Shown here: positions 34,332 through 43,929 of the stretch, piece by piece
Numbering within the stretch: the stretch's first letter is position 1
Layout of the letters: each line of letters begins with the position of its first letter
Assembly: GCA_035551995.1 (NCBI GenBank)
Contig: DASZME010000005.1
Location: forward strand, 25,668-89,667
Source: RYN-428 sp035551995
Lineage (GTDB): Bacteria > Planctomycetota > Phycisphaerae > Tepidisphaerales > Tepidisphaeraceae
DNA: 64,000 nucleotides
Reading direction: 5' to 3'
Translations under genes and position numbers: made by a program
The notes under the pieces: generated by a model
What the model saw: only the letters and a program-made list of their open reading frames with translations
Told to the model about the DNA's origin: nothing
The model's database searches: none

Positions 34332-35178
34332 TGTTCCCTCCACCGGACAACTCAGCGTTCTTGTCGCGGCGATCGCCGTGCTGCTGGCGGCGCTCTTTTC
34401 GTCGCTGCGCCGATGGCGCGCCGAATCGCGCGACCCCGGCGGCGCCTCGGCGTTCTCGTCGCGGGTCCTGGCCAAAGGCTGCCTCTACGCCGGCACAATT
34501 CTCTGTGTCGGCGTGCTGTTCTGGCACTCGCACGTCCGAGGAATCTGGCGGCCGCTGGAAGATAATTTCGGCGCGTTTCTATGGCTTGCCGTCCTCTTGG
34601 CGCTGTTCATCATCTACACCCAGCGCGCCCATCCCCTGCGCGGGCTGGACTTTTTCATTTTGCCGGTCGTGTTGCTCCTGCTGGCGCTGGCCATCGTCTT
34701 CGGCAAAACCAAGCCGCACGAATACCATGAGACGACATGGTCGATCGTTCATCGCGTGACGGCGTATGGGGGCTTCGTCGCGTTCGCGATCGCGGGCGCG
34801 GTCGGCGGGATGTACTTGTTCGCCACGCGCCGCCTGCGTCACAAAAAATTGCTCCCCGGCCAGGGCTTCGGCAGCCTCGAGCGTCTCGAACACATCACGT
34901 TTTTGTCCGTCACGCTCGGCTTTGCTCTCCTGACCGTCGGGCTGGTGACCGGATTAATCCGCGTTCTCGATCCGCGCCGCCCAAACAGTCTGGGTCCCGA
35001 CTGGTATCGAAATCCGAAGGTGGTGCTGGCGTGCGTCGCGTGGATCGTCTACGCCCTGGTGCTGCACTCGCCGATCAATCCGGCGTTCCGCGGGCGGCGG
35101 ACCGCGATGCTGAGCGTACTGGGTTTTATCCTGATGATCGGCACGTTCGTGGCGGTGCAGTTCATGCCGGGAAAATGA
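34324..35178 (+). CDS. HemX/CcsA-like cytochrome c assembly membrane protein
   Basis: 284-aa eight-TM protein from the ATG at 34324. Hydrophobic helices fill most of it, with CcsA-type segments ETTWSIVHRVTAYGGFVAFA and PRRPNSLGPDWYRNPKVVLA. This family includes HemX, often found upstream of hemA, and CcsA haem-handling proteins. The overlap with the siroheme gene and the adjacency to hemA (ATG 2 bp after this stop) favour a HemX-like role in tetrapyrrole synthesis. Confidence 0.85.
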   Translation: MGDVPSTGQLSVLVAAIAVLLAALFSSLRRWRAESRDPGGASAFSSRVLAKGCLYAGTILCVGVLFWHSHVRGIWRPLEDNFGAFLWLAVLLALFIIYTQRAHPLRGLDFFILPVVLLLLALAIVFGKTKPHEYHETTWSIVHRVTAYGGFVAFAIAGAVGGMYLFATRRLRHKKLLPGQGFGSLERLEHITFLSVTLGFALLTVGLVTGLIRVLDPRRPNSLGPDWYRNPKVVLACVAWIVYALVLHSPINPAFRGRRTAMLSVLGFILMIGTFVAVQFMPGK

Positions 35179-35179
35179 A

Positions 35180-36499
35180 ATGCAAAGGCTTCTTCTCCTG
35201 GGACTGAATCACACCACCGCGCCGCTGGACGTGCGCGAAAAGCTGGCGTTCGCCGCCGCCGAACGCGACGCCGCCCTGGCCGCGTTTGCCGTGCGATTCC
35301 CCGGCTGCGAAGCGGTGCTGCTGTCGACCTGCAATCGCGTGGAATTGTACATCTCGCGCGAAACCCACGGCCGGCCGCGCGAGGAGGAAATGGTCGATTT
35401 CCTGGCCGATTTCCACCGGATTCCCGCCCAGGCGTTCAAGGATCATCTCTATTACAAGTCCAATCGAGACGTCGTGGAGCATCTATTTGCCGTCACCACT
35501 TCGCTCAATTCGATGGTGCTCGGCGAAACGCAAATCCTCGGCCAGGTGCGCGACGCCTACGAGGCGGCCTGCAAGGCCGCCAGCTGCGCCAAGACGCTCA
35601 ACCCGCTGTTCCAGCGCGCCATCGCCGTCGGCAAACAGGTGATGCACGAGACGAAGCTGAACGAAGGCCGCCTGAGCGTCGCCAGCGTAGCCGTCGATTA
35701 CGCGAGAAATATTTTCGAAAACTTCAGCGACAAAACCATTCTCTCGATCGGCGCCGGGAAAATGTCGCAGCTTGTGCTCCAGCATTTCGCGGCGTTGTCG
35801 CCGGGACAATTGCTGATCTGCAATCGCGACGCCCAAAAAGCCGAGGCGCTGGCGGAAAAATTCAACGGCCGCGCCGTCGATTTCGACCGGTTGGCCGAGC
35901 ACCTGGTGGTCGCCGACATCGTGGTGTCGTCCACCGGCGCCGCGCAGGCGATCATCACCCGCCCGCTGTTCGAGTCCCTGCGCCGCCAGCGGCGCTACCG
36001 GCCGATCTTCCTCATCGACATCGCCGTCCCGCGCGACATCGACGCGGCGGTGGGGGAGATCGACAACGTCTATCTCTATAATCTGGACGATCTTCAGCAA
36101 GTCGTCGCGCAAAACCAGTCGTACCGCAAGGAGGCCGTCGCGGCGGCGACCGCCATCATCACGCGCCACGTCGAAGAATTCGACGCCTGGCAACGCCAGC
36201 GCGAACTGGGTCCGGCGATTCAGCGGCTGTACGCACGCTATCACCGCGTGGCCCAGGATGAAGTCGCCCGCACCCGGCGAAAGCTGACGACCGTCAGCGA
36301 AACCGAAGCGGTCCACCTGGAAGAACTGGCCCGGCGAATCGTCAATAAGCTGCTGAACGATCCGGTGCAGATTTTGCGTCAATCGGATGGGGTCCACACG
36401 CCCGCGGGGCAATATCTTCACGCCCTGGAAAAACTCTTCCGCCTGGGAGAGCAGGACGATTCGCCGGAGGCGCCGGATGAGGGCGATCGGCACGAATAA
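35180..36499 (+). CDS. hemA: Glutamyl-tRNA reductase
   Basis: 439-aa NADPH-dependent enzyme that makes glutamate-1-semialdehyde from Glu-tRNA, the committed step of C5 haem synthesis. The N-terminal catalytic domain has LGLNHTTAPLDVREKLAF and the Cys motif LLSTCNRVELY. The central NADPH domain has TILSIGAGKMSQLVLQHF, and a C-terminal dimerisation helix follows. Its 3' end overlaps the next gene by 23 bp. Confidence 0.97.
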   Translation: MQRLLLLGLNHTTAPLDVREKLAFAAAERDAALAAFAVRFPGCEAVLLSTCNRVELYISRETHGRPREEEMVDFLADFHRIPAQAFKDHLYYKSNRDVVEHLFAVTTSLNSMVLGETQILGQVRDAYEAACKAASCAKTLNPLFQRAIAVGKQVMHETKLNEGRLSVASVAVDYARNIFENFSDKTILSIGAGKMSQLVLQHFAALSPGQLLICNRDAQKAEALAEKFNGRAVDFDRLAEHLVVADIVVSSTGAAQAIITRPLFESLRRQRRYRPIFLIDIAVPRDIDAAVGEIDNVYLYNLDDLQQVVAQNQSYRKEAVAAATAIITRHVEEFDAWQRQRELGPAIQRLYARYHRVAQDEVARTRRKLTTVSETEAVHLEELARRIVNKLLNDPVQILRQSDGVHTPAGQYLHALEKLFRLGEQDDSPEAPDEGDRHE

Positions 36500-38450
36500 T
36501 CCGCTCGGCGGGTCGCTGCGCCGGCGCAGCCGAGGCGCGCTCCTGGTTTGGTTGTGTTTACTGCCGTTGATCGGCTTATTGCTCTACGCCCAATCGGCGT
36601 GGCCGATCGCGATTTACCGGATCGTCATGGACGGCGGAACCGTCCTGCTGTGGATCATCGCGGCGACGGGATTCGGAATGCTTGCATGCCGGGCGTTGCG
36701 TTTGTGGGATGCGTCGTCGCCCGTCTCCCTGAAACTCGCCACGTCGGTCGGCGCCGGCCTTGGAGTGCTGAGCCTCGCGCTGCTCGGGCTTGGCTTGGCG
36801 GGTCTGCTGAGTTTCGCGACGGCAGCGGCGCTGGTCGCGCTGGGCTGGATCGCGGCCATCGTGTGCGTTCGGGCATGGCATCGAGAATCGGCGCCGGGCG
36901 CGCTGAGAGGATGGATAACTGAACCGGCGGGATGGGAATGGTTGGGATTGCTGGCGACGCCATTTTTAGCGCTGGCGCTGACGGCCGCTTTGGTTCCCCC
37001 CGGGATGCTTTGGACGCCGGAGGAGCCGCATGGGTATGACGTGGTCGAATACCACTTGCAGATTCCGCGCGAGTGGTATGAAGCCCATCGGATCATGCCG
37101 CTGCATCACAACGTTTTTTCGTATTTCCCGTTCAACGTGGAAATGCATTACCTCATGGCGATGTACTTGCGCGGCGGGCCGTGGGCGGGAATGTACGTCT
37201 GCCAAATGATGCACATGACGTTCGTGGTCGTGGCCGTCGTCGCCGTATATGGCATCGCCCGGCGTCGCGCCGGCGCCGCGCCGGCGATCATCGCCGCCGT
37301 GAGCGTCCTCACTGTTCCCTGGCTGGCTCAGTTGTCCGCCATCGCCTACGACGAGGGCGGATTCTTGCTCTTTGGCGTGTTGTCGATCGGCTGGGCGCTT
37401 CACGCCGCCGATTCCCGCCACCCACGTCGGCATTTTATTTTCGCCGGCGCGATGGCGGGTTTTGCCGCGGGCAGCAAGCTGACGGCCGTTCCGGAAGTCC
37501 TCATCGCCGTCCCGCTCGTCTGCGCGGGACTGGCGGCGTGGAAGATGATCGCCCGCTCGGATCGCACGCTCGCTCCATGGCGCGGCATTGCGCTGTTCGG
37601 CCTTGTCGGATTACTCGCCTTTAGCCCTTGGTTAATTCGCAACCTTCGGTGGGCGGGAAATCCGGTTTTTCCGGAACTGATGCCGCTCCTCGGCCGCGGC
37701 GATTTTACGCCGGTACAGGTTCGGCGGTGGGAATTGGCCTATGTGCCGCCGGTTGAGCAGCGGTCAATCGTCGGACGCGCGAAACGGTTTTGCGAGGAAG
37801 TCGTCGTGGGCTGGCAATTTGGATACCTGTTGCTGCCGCTCGGGCTGATCGCGTTCGTATCGTCGATACGCGATCCGATGGCGTGGGGGCTGTTGGGCTT
37901 ACTGGCGATATTGACGATCATCTGGCTCTTTTTTACCCATTTGCAAGGACGGTTCTTCATCCTCGCCGCGCCAGTATCGGCGTTACTGATCGCCCAGATG
38001 GATTGGCATAAACGAGAATTTATCGGCGTTATTCTCGTCGCGATCTTCGCCGCCGTCGGCTGGGTGCATATCAACCTAAAGCTGCTTGATTCGGTCGCGG
38101 GGGAAGTCGGGATCGGCAACGTGCTCGGCATGAACGATCTAAGCGCGATCACGCTAAAACAGCCGCCGTTGGATCGCGTTCCGCCGGATGCGCCCCTTTG
38201 CCTGGTTGGAGACGCCCGAGCGTTCTGGTATCCGCTGCCGATGTCCCGGCTGAGGTATCGAACGGTATTCGACGTGAAAAGCGATGAGCCGAATATCGTC
38301 AAAGCTTGGATTGGTCATGACGGAAAACGCGCCGGTGAGATTTTGCTCGTCGATCCCGCTGAATTGAAACGGCTCAGCGCGAGCTATTATGGATTGCCGC
38401 CGCTGCCGGCCGAAGTGAAAGCAAAAAACCAGCGGTACGTCGCGCCTTGA
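36477..38450 (+). CDS. Multi-TM glycosyltransferase (GT39/PMT-like)
   Basis: 657-aa polytopic protein from the ATG at 36477. About a dozen TM helices are visible. The first large loop contains EEPHGYDVVEYHLQIPREWY, whose acidic residue matches the catalytic Asp of phospholipid-carrier-dependent GT-C enzymes. A soluble C-terminal part follows (about 590-657). It probably transfers a sugar from a lipid carrier to an envelope acceptor. The overlap with hemA is probably structural only. Confidence 0.8.
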   Translation: MRAIGTNNPLGGSLRRRSRGALLVWLCLLPLIGLLLYAQSAWPIAIYRIVMDGGTVLLWIIAATGFGMLACRALRLWDASSPVSLKLATSVGAGLGVLSLALLGLGLAGLLSFATAAALVALGWIAAIVCVRAWHRESAPGALRGWITEPAGWEWLGLLATPFLALALTAALVPPGMLWTPEEPHGYDVVEYHLQIPREWYEAHRIMPLHHNVFSYFPFNVEMHYLMAMYLRGGPWAGMYVCQMMHMTFVVVAVVAVYGIARRRAGAAPAIIAAVSVLTVPWLAQLSAIAYDEGGFLLFGVLSIGWALHAADSRHPRRHFIFAGAMAGFAAGSKLTAVPEVLIAVPLVCAGLAAWKMIARSDRTLAPWRGIALFGLVGLLAFSPWLIRNLRWAGNPVFPELMPLLGRGDFTPVQVRRWELAYVPPVEQRSIVGRAKRFCEEVVVGWQFGYLLLPLGLIAFVSSIRDPMAWGLLGLLAILTIIWLFFTHLQGRFFILAAPVSALLIAQMDWHKREFIGVILVAIFAAVGWVHINLKLLDSVAGEVGIGNVLGMNDLSAITLKQPPLDRVPPDAPLCLVGDARAFWYPLPMSRLRYRTVFDVKSDEPNIVKAWIGHDGKRAGEILLVDPAELKRLSASYYGLPPLPAEVKAKNQRYVAP

Positions 38451-38501
38451 GTTTAATCCGGTTCGCCGTCTGAACGCGCCCTGGCGCGAGGACTGGGTCG
38501 A

Positions 38502-40412
38502 TTACTCTTCGATCATGATCTCCGGCGACAACATCCGCGTCTTTTTCCGCACGCCGACAAGGGCCGGATATGACCAGATTTGCCAAACCGCTCGTTCATC
38601 GGCTTTGTCGGCGGTTTCACCAAGCGCGGGTCGGGAGCATACGCCCACCGCCGATCCGTCGGCGGAGAGATTGAGGCCGACCACGGCGCCCCCGTCGGGC
38701 AAATCAGCAAGCTCGCGGACGTCGCCGGTCTTCAGGTCCCAATGGCAGATCCGTCCGGCATATCCGCCAAAGAGCAGGGCGTCTCGGCCGGGGATTTCGG
38801 CGGCGGCGTAAATCAATCCGCCCGATCCATCGGCGTTGGTCGAGCCGGCCGGATCATAAGACAGAACCGGTTCGGGCATCCCCGAATCCGCGGCGCCGTT
38901 TTGCACCGCCGACCAGTCGTACAGGCGAACGCCGCGATCGGAACCAAGCCACAGGCTCTTGCCGCCCCGCGCGAAACCGCCGCAGAGAATCGATTCATTG
39001 CCGTGGCGGGGGGGAGGAAGTTTGCCGGCTTTCAGATCGGCGAATTTGGCGTGCATCTCGGCGATCTTCTTTTCCATCTGCCGCTTCATCTTTTCGACAA
39101 GCTGCATCGTCGCCGCCGAGTTTTGGCCGGTGGCGGCGAGCTTGTCGATCGCGGCGTCCAGGGCAGCCCGCCATTTGCGCTCCATCGCGTCGAGATCGAC
39201 CCGCGTCATCTCTTTTTTGACGGCCTGCGATTGCTCGGCGGTGATCGGAGTCTGTCCGCCGGGATAAAGTTCGCGCCACGGCTCTTTTCCCGCGACCGCG
39301 GCGATCCAAACCGCCGTGCCGGCACAGATTAGCCATTCGCCGCCGGGGTGAAACTCGAGGGTCTGCGCGTCGCGCGCGGTGAGCGCGGTGATCCGCTTGC
39401 CGCTGTCCACTTCATGGACGAAGATGCCCTGGCGCGACGCATACGCGAGGCGTCGGCCGTCGGCGCTCAGGGCCGCGAGCATCGCCCAATCGTCTTCGAC
39501 CAGTTCCAGGATCGGGTTCCACCCGTCGGATTCCCACACGACCACGCGGTTTCCCAGCGCCATCGCCACCCGCCGGCCCAGCGCGTCGGCGGCGACTGAA
39601 TTCATCTGCCCGCCGGTCTCGATCTCGCCCGGCTCGGCGTCATCCCATGGGGCGTGATAAAGATCGATCCGCGATTCGCCCCGGCCGAATCCTTCCCACG
39701 CCACCAGGAATCCGTCGTCCACGGAAATCGCCCGCGGAAGAAGCCGATCCTCAACCGCGTCGGCAAGCAAAAGTCCGTCTCGCTTCAATTGCGTTTTCTT
39801 GCCCTGGACGGCTTTTCGGCGCTCGCGGATCGCCGCCCGCTCTGCCGCCACGGCTTCGCTGGGGACTTCGTTGAAATTGTCCCATCCGATGATTCCGACG
39901 CGCTCCCCCGCCTTCAGATATTCATACGACGTGACGGCATTGCGTATGCCCAGCAACTCGGCGAATTGCTGAAGCCTGGCCGCCTCGAAAGCCACGTCGT
40001 CGCGCTTGCGATCGAGTATCTTTAGAAGTTGGTCGCTTTGTCCTTCGAGCAGTTCGCCGAACGCGTGCGGATCGCCGGACAGTTGCTCCTGGCTTGCGCG
40101 GTTAATCTCCTTGAAATAGCCGGGGCTGGACCAGTAGGCGTCGGCTAATTCGCCATCGTGCCAGAACCAGTACGCCATCACCGCGTCGTCATGCACGACG
40201 GCTTGGAGCACGTCGCCGGGCGTTTGCCGCGCGATCGCTTCGCCCACCGCGTGGTCCTGCCCGGCCCCCTGGGGATAAACGCCGACCCACCCTTGTAATG
40301 CCGGTCCGATAAGGCATCGGATGGCGGCGCTCTTGGCGATATCGGTCACGACGGCGGCGACCGCGCCGCGATCTTCCGTGCGCACCTGGATCGACCCGTA
40401 AAAACCGCCCAT
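38502..40412 (-). CDS. WD40-like repeat protein of unknown function
   Basis: 636-aa cytosolic protein (no signal). The N-terminal 200 residues are not recognised; then come beta-propeller-like blades (e.g. AMLAALSADGRRLAYASRQG, DAQTLEFHPGGEWLICAGT, GRICHWDLKTGDVRELADLP) interrupted by a long charged coiled-coil insert (about 410-480: AMERKWRAALDAAIDKLAAT, MKRQMEKKIAEMHAKFADLK). The blades suggest a protein-interaction scaffold. It is convergent with the glycosyltransferase gene. Confidence 0.7.
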   Translation of the reverse strand: MGGFYGSIQVRTEDRGAVAAVVTDIAKSAAIRCLIGPALQGWVGVYPQGAGQDHAVGEAIARQTPGDVLQAVVHDDAVMAYWFWHDGELADAYWSSPGYFKEINRASQEQLSGDPHAFGELLEGQSDQLLKILDRKRDDVAFEAARLQQFAELLGIRNAVTSYEYLKAGERVGIIGWDNFNEVPSEAVAAERAAIRERRKAVQGKKTQLKRDGLLLADAVEDRLLPRAISVDDGFLVAWEGFGRGESRIDLYHAPWDDAEPGEIETGGQMNSVAADALGRRVAMALGNRVVVWESDGWNPILELVEDDWAMLAALSADGRRLAYASRQGIFVHEVDSGKRITALTARDAQTLEFHPGGEWLICAGTAVWIAAVAGKEPWRELYPGGQTPITAEQSQAVKKEMTRVDLDAMERKWRAALDAAIDKLAATGQNSAATMQLVEKMKRQMEKKIAEMHAKFADLKAGKLPPPRHGNESILCGGFARGGKSLWLGSDRGVRLYDWSAVQNGAADSGMPEPVLSYDPAGSTNADGSGGLIYAAAEIPGRDALLFGGYAGRICHWDLKTGDVRELADLPDGGAVVGLNLSADGSAVGVCSRPALGETADKADERAVWQIWSYPALVGVRKKTRMLSPEIMIEE

Positions 40413-40632
40413 GATCCATTCTCCTATAGCCCTATCATATCGGCGGCGGAGGCGATTGCGCTAACCGAAGTTACGCAGTAAAGCATGCCAGGCCATATGG
40501 GGACACTGGTTGTCGTGGCTGCGTCAGGTCGAAGCAGCCCTCGCCACGGGCGCCATTGTTGTCGTCGATGAATGGAAGTCGGTGCGGGTGCTACTGCTTT
40601 AAGACATAGCGCACAAAGCAACTCGGGCTCGA

Positions 40633-41106
40633 TCATCCGAAATTGTTGCGCCGGTCCCGTTTTCTAGTTTGTGTCCCGTTTTCTGGTTTTAGTAATATGG
40701 GGCGAAGCGCCGCCCGGCGCACGTGCTCGGACAGCGACAAGCCTTCCGCCGCCGCCAGTGCTTCCGCCGCGGCTTTCTCATAGTCCGCGAATCGCACGTT
40801 GATCTGATTGGTCCTCTCTGGCTCTTGCGAGAGCGGGGGAATCTCGCCGCGCTCGAGCATAACGCACACCAAGGCGTCAGCGTTGCCGCGCACCTCCGCG
40901 GCACATTCCGCTTCGGTTTCGGCGAATCCGACCGCGTTGAGCAACTCAATGCACCGACCGGCAATGCATTCGTTCTCCGGATCCCACCGAACGATCACTT
41001 GATAAAGCGGCACCAACTCGCCGGCCCGACACTCAATTCCCCGAGCGAACGGCCGATCCAGCGCTTTGGTTTCACGCGAGCTTTTCGATCTTGCGGACAT
41101 ACCCAT
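40633..41106 (-). CDS. hicB: HicB-family antitoxin-like protein
   Basis: 157-aa protein. The central part (LYQVIVRWDPENECIAGRC followed by IELLNAVGFAETEAECAAEV) has the HicB partial RNase-H-like fold, and the C-terminus (VRFADYEKAAAEALAAAEGL followed by SLSEHVRR) is a ribbon-helix-helix-like DNA-binding tail. The start may be internal, since the first 30 residues are Arg/Ser-rich. It lies downstream of, and overlaps, the remnant of hicA, so it seems to be an antitoxin that outlived its toxin. Confidence 0.65.
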   Translation of the reverse strand: MGMSARSKSSRETKALDRPFARGIECRAGELVPLYQVIVRWDPENECIAGRCIELLNAVGFAETEAECAAEVRGNADALVCVMLERGEIPPLSQEPERTNQINVRFADYEKAAAEALAAAEGLSLSEHVRRAALRPILLKPENGTQTRKRDRRNNFG

Positions 41107-41251
41107 ACTTCACCAATCCTTAATGCACGGGCACCGATTCGTCCAGTACGCCGGGCTTCTTGAACACATGGTGCGAGCCTTTCATTCGGTCAAGGTAACC
41201 CTTGGCTTCCAGCATCCTCTTCACCATCGCGAATCGAACCGGGCTTGGCAT
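41072..41251 (-). pseudogene. hicA: HicA toxin gene interrupted by an in-frame stop
   Basis: From the ATG at 41251 the minus strand encodes 43 residues (MPSPVRFAMVKRMLEAKGYL, DRMKGSHHVFKKPGVLDESV, PVH), including the HicA core GSHHVF with its catalytic His, then TAA at 41122-41120. The same frame continues for 15 more codons (GLVKYGYVRKIEKLA) to a TGA at 41072, matching the C-terminal beta-strand and helix of HicA proteins of this type. The TAA falls where an Asn codon would be expected. This ORF is too short for a standard ORF caller. It sits directly upstream of hicB. Confidence 0.7.
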
Positions 41252-41706
41252 CCGTTGAATTATGCCCGCGTAACATAGCAAAAATAAGGTTCTTTTATAT
41301 ACAATATCGGATCAAGAGCGGCTCGGCTTTCGGCGCGCTCAAGCGAGGATGCGGCCAAAGGCAATTCCGCGAGGAGAAATCCCCCATCACCGGAGGATAT
41401 GCCGGCGACCGTGCCCGCCGTGGATTCTGAGGCGGCGTATGCGCGACGAGCCACAACGACCATTGGTCAGATGCAGGCGCCGATCATCAGCCGCGATGCG
41501 TCCCCGGATGAGGCGCGTTATCCCAAACCAGCCGGATTGATGAATTGTCATAGACCTTCGACACAGGGTGGCTGATCGATAGACAACCAGGGAGAGGGGG
41601 CAAGAACGGCAAAGGCGATTGCCCTGTCTGGAGGATGACGGCGACTTGCCAAAGCAAGCCGCATTGAGTATCCGATCGCTTTGGATTTCGGTTTTGGCCT
41701 TCGGAT
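41252..41706. other. 455-bp stretch without a convincing gene
   Basis: It contains only short frames. The segment 41680-41705 includes GGATTTCGG / GGATTT units like those of the inverted repeat near 53.3 kb. No other feature was seen. Confidence 0.4.
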
Positions 41707-42369
41707 TTGCAGTCGCATATGTGGGACATGTCTACTTTGGCTGATCGGGTTGCCGAAGCGATATACGCCGCCGAGGCGGAGCTTCGGCTGGAGCAGGCGG
41801 TTTACGGATTGGACGCGCGCGACGAGCGAGCGCTTCAAACGTTGTTGGCCGAGCGCCTCGCGGGCTACTACGAAGTGAATCGCGAGGTACACTATCCGTC
41901 GTCGGTCGGGCGGAAGAAGTCGCATCGGGCGCGGTGCGATCTGGTGCTTTCGCCAAAAGGGATTCCGTTGCGTCTGGATACCGAGGCGCCAGGATTGTTC
42001 GACGCGCCGGTTTATTGCCGGCCGGACGAGGCGCTATGGCTGGAAGTGAAGGTCGCCTGCCAGTTTCGCGAAGGCGGCGCGCGGCATGGCGGATATGGCG
42101 CGCAGTGGCGGCAGGCGGTTGTGGAAGATCTCCGCAAGATGGAAGCGGAGACGCCGATCCATGAAGCGGGGCTGCTTCTGATCGTTTTCAACGAGAGCGA
42201 CGCGGTTCTTCAAAAAGACCTCGAATTGTTCGAAGATGTGCTGGCGGTGAAGGAAGTGCTCGCGGGTTTTCGCCAGGTTCGCAGCGTGCCGATCCTCGAC
42301 CGCATCGGCCACCATCTCTGTACGGCGGCGATTTGGCCGACCATCCAGCGCGGCGGCGGCCGACGTTAA
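41707..42369 (+). CDS. Hypothetical protein with a PD-(D/E)XK-like core
   Basis: 220-aa protein. After a helical N-terminus comes an acidic/metal pattern typical of restriction-like nucleases: YEVNREVHYPSSVGRKKSHR, then RCDLVLSPKG (Asp), then ALWLEVKVACQF (E-x-K), with conserved aromatic/Gln residues further on. The spacing fits the PD-(D/E)XK superfamily, but no specific family is recognised. It lies beside the broken hicAB locus and may be a defence or repair nuclease. This is inferred from motif spacing only. Confidence 0.6.
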   Translation: MQSHMWDMSTLADRVAEAIYAAEAELRLEQAVYGLDARDERALQTLLAERLAGYYEVNREVHYPSSVGRKKSHRARCDLVLSPKGIPLRLDTEAPGLFDAPVYCRPDEALWLEVKVACQFREGGARHGGYGAQWRQAVVEDLRKMEAETPIHEAGLLLIVFNESDAVLQKDLELFEDVLAVKEVLAGFRQVRSVPILDRIGHHLCTAAIWPTIQRGGGRR

Positions 42370-42397
42370 AAAAATCTCTTACCTCGTGAGGCATTGG

Positions 42398-43552
42398 ATG
42401 CCGGCTCGAATCCTGATTCTTTCCGCGGCGGTGGGCGCCGGGCATATTCGCGCGGCGCAGGCGGTCGAATTGGCGCTGCGTGAATTGGCGCCCGACGCCA
42501 CCGTGCGCAATGTCGATCTGCTGACCCTTACCAATGCCGCGTTCCGAAGACTCTACGGCAACGCGTATACCGATCTTGTCACTAAGGCGCCCCACGTTCT
42601 TGGTTTTTTTTATGATCTGATGGACAAACCGACGGGCCCAAAATCCAGAAGCGATCGGCTCCGGCTGCTGGTGGAAAAGCTGAATCTCAAAAAATTGACA
42701 CGCCTGATCTGCGACGAGAAATGGGACGTGATCGTGAACACGCATTTTCTGCCCGCCGAGATCATCGCCAGCTTGCGGCGCGACGGGAAAATCAGCGTTC
42801 CGCAAATTACCGTCACCACCGATTTTGAAACGCATCGGCTGTGGGTCAACCAGCCTTGCGACCGATACACGACCGCCACCGACGAAGGGGCGGCTTATCT
42901 GAATCATTGGGGCGTGCCGAAAGACGACATCACCGTCACCGGCATTCCCATCCATCCCGATTTCAGCCGGCAGAAATCACGCGAGCATTGCCTGAAGTCG
43001 CAGGGGCTTGTCGGCGATCTCCCGATTCTTTTGCAAGTCGCCGGCGGGTTTGGCGTCGGCCCAATCGAAGCGCTGTATCGCGGGGCGCTGGCGGTGGAGA
43101 ACCCGCTGGAAATCGTCGTGGTAACCGGCCGCAACGCCTCGGCCAAAGAAAGGATGGAAACGGTCCTGGTCCCACGGCGCCACCGCTCGAAAATTCTCGG
43201 CTTCACCAATCAAATCGACGAGCTGATGGCGGTAGCGGATATCGTTCTTTCAAAGCCCGGGGGCCTGACCACGTCGGAAGTGTTGGCTCGGGGCGCCGCG
43301 ATGGCGATCGTGAATCCCACGCCGGGCCAGGAGAGCCGAAACAGTGATTTCCTGCTGGAGAACGGGGCGGCCGTCAAGATCAACAATGAGGGAACGCTGC
43401 CGCTGAAAATCACGCAGCTCTTGAACGATCCCGCGCGATTGGCTTCGCTAAAGAAAAACGCCGGCAGACTTGCACGCCCACGGGCGGCGTTCGATGTCGC
43501 TCAACTCGCTCTCAGTTTCGTACGCACGCCACATTTGGCGTCGTGCGTTTGA
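42398..43552 (+). CDS. MGDG-synthase/MurG-like glycosyltransferase (GT28)
   Basis: 384-aa protein from the ATG at 42398 (MPARILILS). The N-terminal domain has LSAAVGAGHIRAAQAVELAL, the MGDG-synthase type motif, and a C-terminal GT28 domain carries QVAGGFGVGPIEALYRG, KILGFTNQIDELMAVADIVL and SKPGGLTTSEVLARG (the nucleotide-sugar site). It probably glycosylates diacylglycerol or a similar lipid with a UDP-sugar. The product is not determined. Confidence 0.9.
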   Translation: MPARILILSAAVGAGHIRAAQAVELALRELAPDATVRNVDLLTLTNAAFRRLYGNAYTDLVTKAPHVLGFFYDLMDKPTGPKSRSDRLRLLVEKLNLKKLTRLICDEKWDVIVNTHFLPAEIIASLRRDGKISVPQITVTTDFETHRLWVNQPCDRYTTATDEGAAYLNHWGVPKDDITVTGIPIHPDFSRQKSREHCLKSQGLVGDLPILLQVAGGFGVGPIEALYRGALAVENPLEIVVVTGRNASAKERMETVLVPRRHRSKILGFTNQIDELMAVADIVLSKPGGLTTSEVLARGAAMAIVNPTPGQESRNSDFLLENGAAVKINNEGTLPLKITQLLNDPARLASLKKNAGRLARPRAAFDVAQLALSFVRTPHLASCV

Positions 43553-43929
43553 TGAGGTGCGTCGCGGAAAGCGGCCGAAAAATTCGACCCGGCTCTTTGC
43601 CCTCAGACACCAGACCGACTCAGGCCGCTTGACGCTTCCCATGCACTTCGCACTTTCGGAGCGTCGATTTCACATACCGGCGCGTCCGTTGCGCAAGCGG
43701 CGACGAAGCCTTATCAGGACGCGAGAGTTCAAGCAAAGCGAAATGGCCAACCAGCGTCTCCATCAGCAGTTTCCGTGCGAGTGTCATCGGCGACTCCTTA
43801 AAAATGTCGAGCGGCGGAGGTTGTCATAGCAAACTACATACTACTTCGGCAATTATCCTGAAAACCGTGAACGGATTTTGGAGTGCGCTATTCGTGGAGA
43901 TTTGGGATGGCAAATACGTTTAGGGCGCT
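43553..43929. other. 377-bp stretch with no convincing gene
   Basis: Only shadow frames occur here, between a stop on the plus strand and the 3' end of the minus-strand gene at 43930. No stable hairpin was noticed. Confidence 0.4.
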
